Below, in pieces: positions 15,074 to 23,745 of a DNA stretch of 28,830 bases. Every line of letters starts with the position of its first letter. Position 1 is the first letter of the stretch. The stretch spans positions 1 to 28,830 of the forward strand of contig JBLNCU010000004.1 of assembly GCA_050260935.1 (NCBI GenBank), read 5' to 3'. The notes beneath the pieces are model-generated. The model was not told the DNA's origin. It searched no databases and saw only the letters and a program-made list of their open reading frames with translations. A program made the position numbers and the translations under genes. Source of the DNA: UBA8346 sp050260935 (GTDB lineage Bacteria; Bacillota; UBA4882; UBA8346).

Positions 15074-17163
15074 TGTTCGACTCTCACCACCCCGACAGAA
15101 TGAACTTCAGCATCAGGATTTATTTCGTTATAGGATAAGATCTGCAGTTTGGAGGAGAGCCGTTCGGTCATTTTCCGGAACGTTAAGCGAACCGACGGTG
15201 AACAAAGAATTACCGGCTGGTAACCGGAGCCGGTCACCTCCTTGATGGCTTCCGTAAGATTATCATATATTTTTTGAATTGTTCGCGGATCAATGGTATA
15301 ACCGGCAGTGTCCCGCGACTCTTTTTGCATCTTCAATAACATCTGTTCCAGATTGGGATCCAGGGTAATAACCCTGATGATGCCGTCATCAGCCTGAACC
15401 ATCTTGGTTATCTGGCGCGCCAATGACTGTCTCACATATTCAGTGAGCATTTCAGGGTCTTTGACGGAAGGGGCGTAATCGGCCAGAGTCTCCAAAATGG
15501 TCACCAGGTTGCGAATGGGGATTCCTTCTTTAAGCAAATTGACCAATACTTTCTGAACCTCGCCGATGGACATTAAATTAGGAATCAATTCGTTGACCAC
15601 GACATTGTATTCTTCCTTGATGTTGTTGATTAAGGACTGAACCTCCTGGCGCCCCAACAATTCATAGGCGTGTTGTTTAATAATCTCCGTCAAATGGGTC
15701 GCTAAAACGGAAGGGGGGTCAACCACCGTATATCCGGCTATTTCAGCCTCATCCCGTTGAGATTCGGTAATCCAAAGGGCCGGTAAGCCAAAAGCCGGTT
15801 CAGTGGTGGGAATACCTTCGACCGGTTGGGAGACGATCCCGGAATCCATCGCCAAATAATAGTTGGGAATTATCTCACCCTTGGCTACATCCACCCCTCT
15901 GATTTTAATTACATAGGTGGTGGGAGGCAGCTGCATGTTATCCCTAATCCGTACCGGCGGAAGCACCATTCCAAGTTCCAGAGCGGTTTGACGGCGGATC
16001 ATGGTCACCCGGTCAAAGAGATCGCCGCCCTGGTTGGGGTCTACCAGTGGGATCAAACGGTATCCAATCTCTAGCTCCATAGGGTCAATCTGTAATAAGG
16101 TGCTGACATTCTCGGGCTTCTTAGCTTCCTCGGCCGCCTGTTCACCGCCGCCGCCTTTTTCCGCCAAAGCGCCCCCGGATTCTTTAGTAACCACGGCGAT
16201 CTGGCGTAAGCTATAAGCTAATAACGCAACTAAAGCGGCGACAAAAAAGAAAGGAATCTTAGGCATACCCGGCATAACTCCAAATACGGCAATCACTGCG
16301 GAGACAATATAAAAAATCCGCGGATAAGCCAGTAATTGCCGGGTCAAATCGGCGCCGAGGTTGTCCTCGGAGGCCGATCTGGTAACCAAAATACCGGTGG
16401 CGGTTGAAAGTAACAATGCCGGAATCAAGGTTACCAGGCCGTCGCCGATTGTTAACAAGGAGTAAGTTTGGAGCGACTGTTGCCAGGAGAAACCTTTTTG
16501 AGTCGCCCCGATAATAAAACCGCCCACCAGATTGATAACTATAATCAAAATACCGGCAATGGCATCGCCCTTGACAAATTTGCTGGCGCCGTCCATAGCT
16601 CCGTAAAAGTCCGCCTCGCGTTCGATCTCGCGCCGCCTGGCCCGGGCTTCGGTTTCATTGATCAAGCCGGCGTTTAAGTCGGCATCGATACTCATCTGTT
16701 TACCGGGCATCGCATCCAAAGTAAACCTGGCCGCCACTTCAGCTACCCGTTCCGAACCTCTGGTTATAACGATAAATTGAATTACCGTCAAAATTATAAA
16801 CATTACAAAACCCACAATCGGGTTGTTACGGGCCATGACTGTCCCGAAGGCATGGATGACCGTACCGGCCTGGGCATCGGAGAGAATTAACCGGGAAGAG
16901 GAGACATTCAGGGCCAACCGGAATAAGGTGGTAATCAGCAACATGGTGGGGAAGACCGAAAACTCCAAACTTTTCTTGATGTTCATGGTCAATAAAATGA
17001 TGGCAAAGCCGGCGCAGATATTAATGGTAATCAGAATGTCCAAAATAAATGAAGGCAAAGGAATGATAAACATCCCCAACACCAAAACCACGATGGCGAC
17101 TACCGACATCTCGCCGCTTTGCAATAATTGACGCGAAAAAGTTTGATTTTGCGCTTCAGCCAT
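15070..17163 (-). CDS. flhA: Flagellar export gate protein FlhA
   Basis: Nonameric ring of the flagellar type III export gate, coupling proton flow to protein export and docking late chaperone complexes. The 697-aa length is typical. The N-terminal half has about eight transmembrane segments with the FHIPEP-type loop region (FARMNPGKQMSID equivalent: RFTLDAMPGKQMSIDADLNA followed by GLINETEARARR). The C-terminal half is the four-part cytosolic domain (IRGVDVAKGEIIPNYYLAMD; PSVLATHLTEIIKQHAYELL; GVVRVEQ end). ATG 17163 has GAGGGG nine bases upstream. A 280-base gap separates it from flhB, one of the two longest within the flagellar cluster proper besides the flgE-flbD island. Confidence 0.97.
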   Translation of the reverse strand: MAEAQNQTFSRQLLQSGEMSVVAIVVLVLGMFIIPLPSFILDILITINICAGFAIILLTMNIKKSLEFSVFPTMLLITTLFRLALNVSSSRLILSDAQAGTVIHAFGTVMARNNPIVGFVMFIILTVIQFIVITRGSERVAEVAARFTLDAMPGKQMSIDADLNAGLINETEARARRREIEREADFYGAMDGASKFVKGDAIAGILIIVINLVGGFIIGATQKGFSWQQSLQTYSLLTIGDGLVTLIPALLLSTATGILVTRSASEDNLGADLTRQLLAYPRIFYIVSAVIAVFGVMPGMPKIPFFFVAALVALLAYSLRQIAVVTKESGGALAEKGGGGEQAAEEAKKPENVSTLLQIDPMELEIGYRLIPLVDPNQGGDLFDRVTMIRRQTALELGMVLPPVRIRDNMQLPPTTYVIKIRGVDVAKGEIIPNYYLAMDSGIVSQPVEGIPTTEPAFGLPALWITESQRDEAEIAGYTVVDPPSVLATHLTEIIKQHAYELLGRQEVQSLINNIKEEYNVVVNELIPNLMSIGEVQKVLVNLLKEGIPIRNLVTILETLADYAPSVKDPEMLTEYVRQSLARQITKMVQADDGIIRVITLDPNLEQMLLKMQKESRDTAGYTIDPRTIQKIYDNLTEAIKEVTGSGYQPVILCSPSVRLTFRKMTERLSSKLQILSYNEINPDAEVHSVGVVRVEQ

Positions 17164-17443
17164 TGATTTCCCCTCGAAAAATCAGATAATCTTCAATGAA
17201 ATTTCCTGACCTTCCAAGCTTAAATTATCAATCCTGGATAAATTTGCATACATTTAACATTCTAGAAGATCTTCTTAACTCCTTTTTTTTAAGTGGTCGA
17301 GCTTTAGAAAATGTTCATTTTTCAATTTCCCTAGCCCGTTGTAAAAATTCCATACCGCTTTCCGCTTTCAATCGCCAACTCTAAATTTTAATTAAGATAT
17401 TTATGAAGTAACCTTAATTGATGATGCCGATCCCAAAAAAATT
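17164..17443. other. 280-bp gap between flhB and flhA
   Basis: No convincing gene. On the minus strand one frame shows MEFLQRAREIEK then a stop, and after it FSKARPLKKKELRRSSRML, with further stops; this could be a decayed small ORF, but I do not recognise it. The region contains a 12-bp perfect palindrome AGAAGATCTTCT (17264-17275) and a tandem heptamer pair CCGCTTT (17355-17368). I see no sigma-D or strong sigma-A promoter in it. Confidence 0.4.
17264..17275. promoter_or_regulatory. 12-bp perfect palindrome upstream of flhA
   Basis: AGAAGATCTTCT is its own reverse complement and lies about 100 bases before the flhA start. It may be an operator or a chance palindrome. Confidence 0.25.
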
Positions 17444-18637
17444 TTAAGCATGCTTTCGTTTTAAACGGTAGACAAAAGCGAGGACCTCGGCCACGGCTTG
17501 GTACAATTTCTCCGGAACCGCCTCGCCGATGTCGACGGTTTTATATAAAGCCTGGGCCAAAGGCCTATTTTCAACCAGAGTGATCCCGTTAGCAATCGCC
17601 ACCTCTTTAATTTTTTCGGCCATATACCCTTCCCCTTTCGCTATAACCATAGGCGCGGTCATGCTGGAGGAATCATACCTTAAGGCAATAGCCAAGTGAG
17701 TAGGGTTGGTAATGACTACGTCGGCCTTGGGCACTTCCTGCATCATCCGGCGGGTAGCTATTTGCCGCTGGCGCTGGCGAATTTTATTTTTAATTAAAGG
17801 ATTTCCTTCCAATTGTTTATATTCATCCTTGACCTCCTTCTTGCTCATCCGCAAGCTCTTCCGGTACTCCCAGCGCTGGTAGATGTAGTCCATCAAGGCC
17901 AAGACGAACAGGAATATACAGATCTTCAAGGCGATTTGATACATGATTCCCCAAATAATTTTGGCCACGGCGAACGGGGGCAGCTTTGCCGTTTCCAGCA
18001 ATAAATTGACCCGATCCTTGACGGTGGCGTAAACGAAATAAATGACAATAAACAGTTTAAGAAGCGACTTTACCAGTTCCACCAGGCCCTGGGTGCTGAA
18101 CATTCTTTGAAAGCCGCTGATGGGATTGAGGCGGTTGAATTTCGGTTTTAGGGGTTCCAAAGTAAATAAAGGGCCAACCTGTAATACATTAACGATGACT
18201 CCGACCGCCATAGCGCCAAGTCCGATGGGCAAGAACATCCGGAGGAAGAAGATACAATGCCGCATCATAATTTGGCCCAGGTTGGTTTCGGTTAATTCCT
18301 TGGTTAAAGCGGAGGGGCCGAGGTTGTTTTTAACATAAGCGGTCAGTTCGGAATAGAACCAGCCTCCAAAATAATTCAAGATTACAAAGAGGGCCAGCAA
18401 AACCACTACCGAGTTCAGCTCGTTACTCTTAGCTACTTGACCCTTTTTACGGGCTTCAGACTTCCGGCGGGGAGTGGCTTCCTCTGTCTTATCGGGGTCC
18501 TGGGCAAAGAATTGCAAATCAAACCGGATGGCGTCCTCTTTTTTCCGGGTCAACCGGCGCCAATCAGTTCTAAAGAATCCGTCAGGCAAAGAATTGATGG
18601 AAGCAACAGCCGGGCAGTAAAAAACCGGGCCCCACAT
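17444..18637 (-). CDS. flhB: Flagellar export substrate-switch protein FlhB
   Basis: Export-gate subunit that switches specificity from hook to filament substrates after self-cleavage. Signature elements: DKTEEATPRRKSEARKKGQV at about 49-68, four transmembrane segments, and the autocleavage site NPTH at about 311-314 in DVVITNPTHLAIALRYD, followed by ENRPLAQALYKTV. The N-terminus is extended: about 40 residues precede the DLQFFA motif that often opens clostridial FlhB proteins. ATG 18637 has GGGAG ten bases upstream and starts 18 bases past fliR; a start further in is possible. The 397-aa length is above the usual 350-380 because of this extension. Confidence 0.95.
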   Translation of the reverse strand: MWGPVFYCPAVASINSLPDGFFRTDWRRLTRKKEDAIRFDLQFFAQDPDKTEEATPRRKSEARKKGQVAKSNELNSVVVLLALFVILNYFGGWFYSELTAYVKNNLGPSALTKELTETNLGQIMMRHCIFFLRMFLPIGLGAMAVGVIVNVLQVGPLFTLEPLKPKFNRLNPISGFQRMFSTQGLVELVKSLLKLFIVIYFVYATVKDRVNLLLETAKLPPFAVAKIIWGIMYQIALKICIFLFVLALMDYIYQRWEYRKSLRMSKKEVKDEYKQLEGNPLIKNKIRQRQRQIATRRMMQEVPKADVVITNPTHLAIALRYDSSSMTAPMVIAKGEGYMAEKIKEVAIANGITLVENRPLAQALYKTVDIGEAVPEKLYQAVAEVLAFVYRLKRKHA

Positions 18638-18655
18638 CCTTCATCCACTCCCGTT

Positions 18656-19447
18656 TTACTGGTGCAATTGTTTCAACATTAACCTTAAAATACCGAAAGT
18701 CTCACCGGATTTCGCAAAGGCAACCTCCACCAAAAAAACATAGATCGGCAGGAAAAGAATCAGGACCAGTAAGCCGAGGATAATTTTAACCGGAAAACCG
18801 ATCATAAAGACGTTAATCTGCGGGATTAATTTAGCGATAACGCCTAAAGCTACATCAACCAGAAAGATGGTCCCCAGAATCGGAATCCCGATTTTAAAAC
18901 CTAGATAAAACATTTTGGCAAAAGCTTCGACAAATACTCCGGCAGCCTCTTTTTTTAAAAACAGCATCCCCGGTTTGACAACTTCATAACTTTGAATCAA
19001 GGACATGATCAAGGTATGATGGCCGTTAATCGCCAAAAAGATTAACAAAGCCAGTATATAATTGAATTGGCCTAATAACGGCATTTCCGTCCCGGTATTG
19101 GGGTCTAGAATGTTGACAACTCCAAATCCCATCGAGACATCAAAATAATAGCCCGCCAACTGGAGGGCGAATAACGTCAAATTGACTACGAAACCTATGA
19201 TTAACCCAACCAACACCTCTTGAATTATGGTGAACACCGCCATCCAGAAGTTAAACCTGGTTAGATCCATGCTACTTCTGATGAAAGGGGCGACCACCAA
19301 TGCCAAAGCAAAAGAGAATAATATCTTAACCGGCACCGGCAGAAAACGGCTTTGAAAAACCGGCGCCGCCGCTACCAAGCCGGAAGTCCTGGCAAATCCC
19401 AATAAGATCTGGGTAAAAGTAAAACCAAAAAAAGTTTCAATATTCAT
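18656..19447 (-). CDS. fliR: Flagellar export gate protein FliR
   Basis: Integral membrane component of the FliPQR export channel. The 263-aa protein has about six hydrophobic segments beginning FTQILLGFARTSGLVAAAPV, the conserved FARTSGLVAAAPVFQSRFLP start, and QLAGYYFDVSMGFGVVNILD in the centre with the family's PNTGTEMPLLGQF. ATG 19447 lies 18 bases after fliQ. Order fliQ-fliR-flhB is standard in Bacillota. Confidence 0.96.
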   Translation of the reverse strand: MNIETFFGFTFTQILLGFARTSGLVAAAPVFQSRFLPVPVKILFSFALALVVAPFIRSSMDLTRFNFWMAVFTIIQEVLVGLIIGFVVNLTLFALQLAGYYFDVSMGFGVVNILDPNTGTEMPLLGQFNYILALLIFLAINGHHTLIMSLIQSYEVVKPGMLFLKKEAAGVFVEAFAKMFYLGFKIGIPILGTIFLVDVALGVIAKLIPQINVFMIGFPVKIILGLLVLILFLPIYVFLVEVAFAKSGETFGILRLMLKQLHQ

Positions 19448-19465
19448 TTGGCTCCCGTATGCCCA

Positions 19466-19741
19466 TCATCTGATAAAAGTGAACTGATTCAAGTTGGCTA
19501 ATACTTTTTGAAAAAAAGAGATCATGGTATGCAACATCCATGGTCCGAAAATAACAATTGAAATAAGTATAGCCACGATCTTGGGAACAAAAGACAATGT
19601 TTGCTCGTGAATTTGGGTGGTAGCCTGGAAGATACTGATAACCAAGCCCACCACCAGTCCGATAACCAACATGGGCGCCGATACAATCAGTATGGTCCAA
19701 ATTGCCTCCCGGGCCACAGCAATAACAAAAGTGTCGGTCAA
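19466..19741 (-). CDS. fliQ: Flagellar export gate protein FliQ
   Basis: Small two-helix membrane subunit of the FliPQR channel. I place the start at TTG 19741: GGAGG lies seven bases upstream, and the product then opens MTDTFVIAVAREA, aligning with the family's start. A GTG at 19756 would include the ribosome binding site in the coding region. The core VGLVISIFQATTQIHEQTLS followed by FVPKIVAI and the GPWML motif are diagnostic. Length 91 aa is typical (about 89). Confidence 0.93.
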   Translation of the reverse strand: MTDTFVIAVAREAIWTILIVSAPMLVIGLVVGLVISIFQATTQIHEQTLSFVPKIVAILISIVIFGPWMLHTMISFFQKVLANLNQFTFIR

Positions 19742-19766
19742 AGCAATTACCTCCACATCTCACTTC

Positions 19767-20540
19767 TCACCTAAAGCTTAAAATCAAAGATCTGGCAATT
19801 AAATGCCAACCGTCAACCATTACAAAAAGAAGTATTTTAAACGGCAATGAAATCATAATAGGCGGGAGCATCATCATCCCCATCGACATTAAAGTACTGG
19901 CCACGATCATATCGATTACCAGGAACGGAATGAATATCATGAAACCGATTTGGAAGGCGGTCTTTAATTCGCTGATGACGAAGGCCGGAATCAAGACCTG
20001 AGTAGGAATTTCTTGATAATTCTTGGGGCGGGGCAAGTTGGCGGCGCCGATAAAGAGTTTTAGGTCTTTGGTGCGGGTTTGTTTAAACATAAATGCCCGG
20101 ATGGGCTCCATTCCCCTGGTAAGGGCCTGTTCCTGAGTGATTTTGTTTTTTAAAAAAGGCTGCAAAGCCTCGTTATTTACTTTAGTCCAGGTAGGCGCCA
20201 TTGTAAAAAAAGTCAAAAAGAGCGCCAACCCCACCATGACCTGGTTGGGCGGCATTTGGTTGGTCCCTATAGCGGTCCTGGTAAAGGAGAGCACAATAAT
20301 AATCCTGACAAAAGAAGTGGTCATAATTAAAATAGCCGGAGCTAACGAAAGAATGGTTAACAGGATGAGAATCTGTAAGCTCTGAGCTATTTCAGTCGGG
20401 CTATTGGCCGGATTAACCCCGATTTCAATCCGGGGAATGGGAAAGGTCGCCGCCGCCCCCCAGACGCTTTCGCTAAAGATTAGGAATAACAGCAAAATCA
20501 GTAACGCAATTACAGCGGTTTTTCCTTTTAAACGCTTCAT
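19767..20540 (-). CDS. fliP: Flagellar export gate protein FliP
   Basis: Forms the core of the export channel. The start is ATG 20540, which overlaps the fliO stop as ATGA; the TTG at 20567 lies within fliO. The 257-aa precursor has a cleavable-looking signal segment (VIALLILLLFLIFSESVWGA), then membrane segments with the family signatures SFVRIIIVLSFTRTAIGTNQ, PPNQVMVGLALFLTFFTMAP, and LIPAFVISELKTAFQIGFMI followed by FIPFLVIDMIVAS. The C-terminal segment PFKILLFVMVDGWHLI is also typical. Confidence 0.96.
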   Translation of the reverse strand: MKRLKGKTAVIALLILLLFLIFSESVWGAAATFPIPRIEIGVNPANSPTEIAQSLQILILLTILSLAPAILIMTTSFVRIIIVLSFTRTAIGTNQMPPNQVMVGLALFLTFFTMAPTWTKVNNEALQPFLKNKITQEQALTRGMEPIRAFMFKQTRTKDLKLFIGAANLPRPKNYQEIPTQVLIPAFVISELKTAFQIGFMIFIPFLVIDMIVASTLMSMGMMMLPPIMISLPFKILLFVMVDGWHLIARSLILSFR

Positions 20541-21094
20541 TGCCGGTCCCTGCCTCGCATTTTCCAAGAACGGATCTTTTCCAAACCATCGAGTAACCGT
20601 TGTTTACCGTCGGAGTTCACCGGATCGTCAACACCTCGCGGGCGCAAGCCTCCTAAAACCGGGGTGATTAACCCGGAAAATTTCCCTGCCGGTAAATTCT
20701 GTATGTTTGCTCCGTGGCGTTCAAGTTCCTCAAAAAATTGGGGATCGTCGATCTCCTGGATTAAACTGATCCCCCCTTCGGAACTGCCGATTAGCAGCAC
20801 TTTATTGTGGACTAATAATAGATAAAGATGGCGATTGGGCCCTAAAAAAAGGCTCTCTGCCACCTTAAGATGTTTAGCTTGGGAAACCCCAAACTTTCCG
20901 GCTAAAAATTTAGTTGCCCAGTAAGCGAGCGCTACCACTATAACTAGGGAGAATAGCGCCCAAATCCATTGTCCGCTATTAAATTCCGGCCCGGGTTCTT
21001 CATTGGATTTGGCTAAAGTCATTGCCGGCAGGAGGAGAAAAAACGCGGCAATTGCCTGCAAATAAAGTCTCAATACCCGGTTGGTTTCCTTCAA
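20537..21094 (-). CDS. fliO: Flagellar assembly protein FliO
   Basis: Assembly factor for the FliP ring. The 185-aa protein has an N-terminal signal-like hydrophobic segment (LQAIAAFFLLLPAMTLA), a second membrane segment (WIWALFSLVIVVALAYWATK), then the cytosolic FliO domain with LKVAESLFLGPNRHLYLLLV and NKVLLIGSSEGGISLIQEID. It starts at TTG 21094 with GGAAG nine bases upstream. FliO is poorly conserved, but the ESLFLGPNR / LLIGSSEGG pattern and the position before fliP make the call firm. The C-terminal tail (about 135-185) is basic and variable. Confidence 0.9.
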   Translation of the reverse strand: MKETNRVLRLYLQAIAAFFLLLPAMTLAKSNEEPGPEFNSGQWIWALFSLVIVVALAYWATKFLAGKFGVSQAKHLKVAESLFLGPNRHLYLLLVHNKVLLIGSSEGGISLIQEIDDPQFFEELERHGANIQNLPAGKFSGLITPVLGGLRPRGVDDPVNSDGKQRLLDGLEKIRSWKMRGRDRQ

Positions 21095-21115
21095 TAGACT
21101 TCGCTTCCTTTCAAT

Positions 21116-21478
21116 TCAGGTAAGAACTTTACGCACAGCCTCAAGGACCCGTTCTGGTTGGAAGGGCTTTACCACGAAGTCTTTGGCCCCGGCCTGAATG
21201 GCATCGATAACCATTGCCTGTTGTCCCATAGCGCTGCACATAATAATCATGGCGTTGGGATCGATCTTCCGGATTTCTTTTACGGCAGAGATACCATCCA
21301 TATCAGGCATAGTGATATCCATCGTCACCAAATCGGGGCGGAGTTCTTTAAATTTATCCACGGCCTTAGAACCGTCTTCAGCCTCTCCTATTACCTCATA
21401 ACCGCCTTTGCGAAGAATATCTTTGATCATCATTCGCATGAAAGCAGCGTCATCAACAACCAAAACTTTATTTCCCAC
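21116..21478 (-). CDS. cheY: Chemotaxis response regulator CheY
   Basis: Single receiver domain of 120 aa. Acidic pocket VVDD (Asp9, Asp10), phosphoacceptor Asp54 in LVTMDITMPDMDG, Ser82 in MCSAMGQ and Lys104 in VVKPF are all present. No output domain. GTG start with AGGAGG seven bases upstream. It sits between fliY and fliO as in B. subtilis; in this chemotaxis type CheY-P acts at FliM and is removed by FliY and CheC. Confidence 0.97.
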   Translation of the reverse strand: MGNKVLVVDDAAFMRMMIKDILRKGGYEVIGEAEDGSKAVDKFKELRPDLVTMDITMPDMDGISAVKEIRKIDPNAMIIMCSAMGQQAMVIDAIQAGAKDFVVKPFQPERVLEAVRKVLT

Positions 21479-21498
21479 CTGAATTCCTCCTTTAGGAA

Positions 21499-22746
21499 TT
21501 ATTGAAGTGTATTGGCTCTCTCGAGCGGACTAATTATATCGGTGACTTTGATGCCAAAGTTTTCATCGATAACCACTACTTCTCCCTTGGCGATAAGTTT
21601 GCCGTTGACGTAGATATCTACCGGATCACCCGCTAATTTATCCAATTCAATAATTGAACCAACCCCGAGCTCCAGTATTTCTTTAATTCGCATCCTGGTA
21701 TTGCCCAACTCCACGGTTACCTGGAGCGGTACATCCAGAATCAATCCGATATTGCCCGATTCTTTACTGGATTTGGCGCTTCCTAATGGTGCAAATTGTG
21801 CTGGTTGTACCATAACTTGCTGATGCACCTCCCCATAATTTATATTTCGCGGCGACGCTGCTAATGGCGGTGTGTTGTAACCAGCAGGTTCGACAGGCCG
21901 GTTGATGTCTATACCTGAGCTGCTTGGAATCTCCGCTCTGGTAGGTTGTGGCAGCGGTTTGACTGGCTGCGGTTGAGGCCTGGGCTGCTGCGGTTGAACC
22001 GACGGCTGTGGTTGTGGTAATGGTTGCGGTTGGAGTGGTGTTTGCGGCTGCTGTAATTGATTAGCCTTGGTAACCGTAACCTCGGTGGCTTTTATCATGG
22101 TGTCGGCCATTTCCACTCCGAACGGATAGGAAGTAACCAGCATCATCTCGCTGTCGGACAACCCCTGGATAGTTAGCCTAAATGAAACCACAATGATCTT
22201 CTCTTCAAGGCCTTGTTCTTTAACAATCGGGTTATCATCCCGGAAATCGACAATCTTTACCCTGGGCGGATCGATCTCCACCCTTTTCGAGAACAAGGTC
22301 GACAGGGAGGTGGCGGCGGTGCCGGCCATCTGGTTTAAAGCTTCAGCAATGGCGCTTAACTCCATATCACCCAAAGACTCGTTGGGGTTTGATCCGTCGC
22401 CGCCCATCATCAAATCGGCGATAATGGCCGCATCTCTGATTTGTAATATTAAAAGGTTGGTCCCCAATAAACCGCTTTTATATTCAACTTCAATAATCAC
22501 ATAAGGAATAGGATGCTGATCCTTCAAATCCTGTTGGGAAGTTACAAATACTGTCGGAGTGGTGAGCTCCACCCGCTTATTCAATATCTCCGACAGTGCC
22601 GTCGAGGCAGATCCGTAACTGATATTGCCGATTTCACCAAGAGCATCTTTTTGCAGCGGTGTTAATTGTTGTTGCGAAGAGTCGGAGCCGTTTAGCAAGG
22701 CGTTAATCTCTTCCTGGGACAAGATTTGTCTGCTCATAACCGTCAA
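21499..22746 (-). CDS. fliY: Flagellar switch phosphatase FliY
   Basis: Switch-complex protein combining a CheC-like CheY-P phosphatase with a FliN-like C-ring domain. The 415-aa product (TTG 22746, or ATG 22737, three residues shorter) begins with the CheY-P binding peptide ILSQEEINALL. Both phosphatase motifs follow: EIGN (Glu38, Asn41) and AEALNQM (Glu135, Asn138). A Pro/Gln-rich linker at about 229-270 (PQPLPQPQPSVQPQQPRPQP and on) leads to the FliN/SpoA domain at about 335-408 (LDVPLQVTVELGNTRMRIKE, NGKLIAKGEVVVIDENFGIK). The linker is nearly pure PQ repeat and may vary in length between strains. Confidence 0.96.
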   Translation of the reverse strand: MTVMSRQILSQEEINALLNGSDSSQQQLTPLQKDALGEIGNISYGSASTALSEILNKRVELTTPTVFVTSQQDLKDQHPIPYVIIEVEYKSGLLGTNLLILQIRDAAIIADLMMGGDGSNPNESLGDMELSAIAEALNQMAGTAATSLSTLFSKRVEIDPPRVKIVDFRDDNPIVKEQGLEEKIIVVSFRLTIQGLSDSEMMLVTSYPFGVEMADTMIKATEVTVTKANQLQQPQTPLQPQPLPQPQPSVQPQQPRPQPQPVKPLPQPTRAEIPSSSGIDINRPVEPAGYNTPPLAASPRNINYGEVHQQVMVQPAQFAPLGSAKSSKESGNIGLILDVPLQVTVELGNTRMRIKEILELGVGSIIELDKLAGDPVDIYVNGKLIAKGEVVVIDENFGIKVTDIISPLERANTLQ

Positions 22747-22747
22747 C

Positions 22748-23731
22748 TCACCCCTCCCGTAAAATCTTCGCCACTTGAACGGCCATTTTACCGTCGGAGA
22801 CCCCGGGAGTCCCTTTAAATTTGATTTGGTTGCCCACCCTTACATCCAATAAACCTTTCAAGGATTGGTCCAACTGAATAACATCTCCCACGGCCAAGGT
22901 CAATAGTTCGCCTACACTGATCGTCGCCCTCCCCAATTCAGCCGATACCTGAATCACGGCTTGCGACAAACGTTGCTGAATTGCGGCCAAGCTCTGGGTA
23001 CTCGAGGTTTTGCTTGATGACCTGGTAAACCAGACTTGGGCGTTTAAACGGTCTAAAATTGGCTCCAAAACAGCCAGTGGAATACATACATTCATTAAGC
23101 CAAAGGCTTCAGCAATTCTTACTTCCAAAGTAACCAGCACGATCATATCGGTCGGCGGGATTATTTGGGTAAATAACGGGTTCAACTCAATGCTCTCAAA
23201 GGTTGGATTAATCTCCGCCACCACATGCCAGGCTTCTTTGATGCTAGGCAAAATTTTCGCCATTACCCGTTTGATTACAGTCTGCTCAATATCGGTCAAT
23301 TCGCGGATTTTTTCAACCGAATAACCAAACCCGCCTAACAGCCGGTCCACAATCGCAAAAGCCAGTTGGGGGGAGAGTTCAATCAGCACGTTGCCTTCGA
23401 GGGGTTTAAAACCAATGATATTCATAACGGTGGGATTATGTAACGACTTGGTAAACTCCTCGTAAGTCAGCTGGTCGATTGAAACCACTTGTCCCCGGAC
23501 CATGCTCCGCAAATAGGTTGATAAGGAGGTCGTTAACAGCCGCGCCAAATTCTCATGCAGCATGACCAAAGTGCGGATTTGGTCTTTGGAAAGTTTATTG
23601 GGGCGACGAAAATCATAAGGCTTAATCTTCTTTTTCTTTTCGTCGCTTATGACCTCTTCAACTTTGATGCTTCCGGATGAGAGCGCTTCCAATAGCGAGT
23701 CGATTTCGGCCTGGGAGAGGACATCAGCCAC
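22748..23731 (-). CDS. fliM: Flagellar motor switch protein FliM
   Basis: C-ring protein that binds CheY-P and sets rotation direction. I place the start at GTG 23731 because GGGGGTG lies seven bases upstream; a TTG at 23737 would add two residues. The product opens MADVLSQAEIDSLLEAL (CheY-P peptide), then KKKIKPYDFRRPNKLSKDQI, the CheC-like middle domain without phosphatase residues (NPTVMNIIGFKPLEGNVLIE, DRLLGGFG), and the C-terminal FliN-like domain (AELGRATISVGELLTLAVGD). About 327 aa, the usual length. It is two bases from fliY and 14 bases from fliL. Confidence 0.97.
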   Translation of the reverse strand: MADVLSQAEIDSLLEALSSGSIKVEEVISDEKKKKIKPYDFRRPNKLSKDQIRTLVMLHENLARLLTTSLSTYLRSMVRGQVVSIDQLTYEEFTKSLHNPTVMNIIGFKPLEGNVLIELSPQLAFAIVDRLLGGFGYSVEKIRELTDIEQTVIKRVMAKILPSIKEAWHVVAEINPTFESIELNPLFTQIIPPTDMIVLVTLEVRIAEAFGLMNVCIPLAVLEPILDRLNAQVWFTRSSSKTSSTQSLAAIQQRLSQAVIQVSAELGRATISVGELLTLAVGDVIQLDQSLKGLLDVRVGNQIKFKGTPGVSDGKMAVQVAKILREG

Positions 23732-23745
23732 CAGCAAGCACCCCC

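Noticed and set aside
19437..19763. A 108-codon minus-strand frame overlapping fliQ
   Set aside because: It covers fliQ in another frame; the fliQ frame carries all family motifs, while this one is Cys/Gly/His-rich nonsense.
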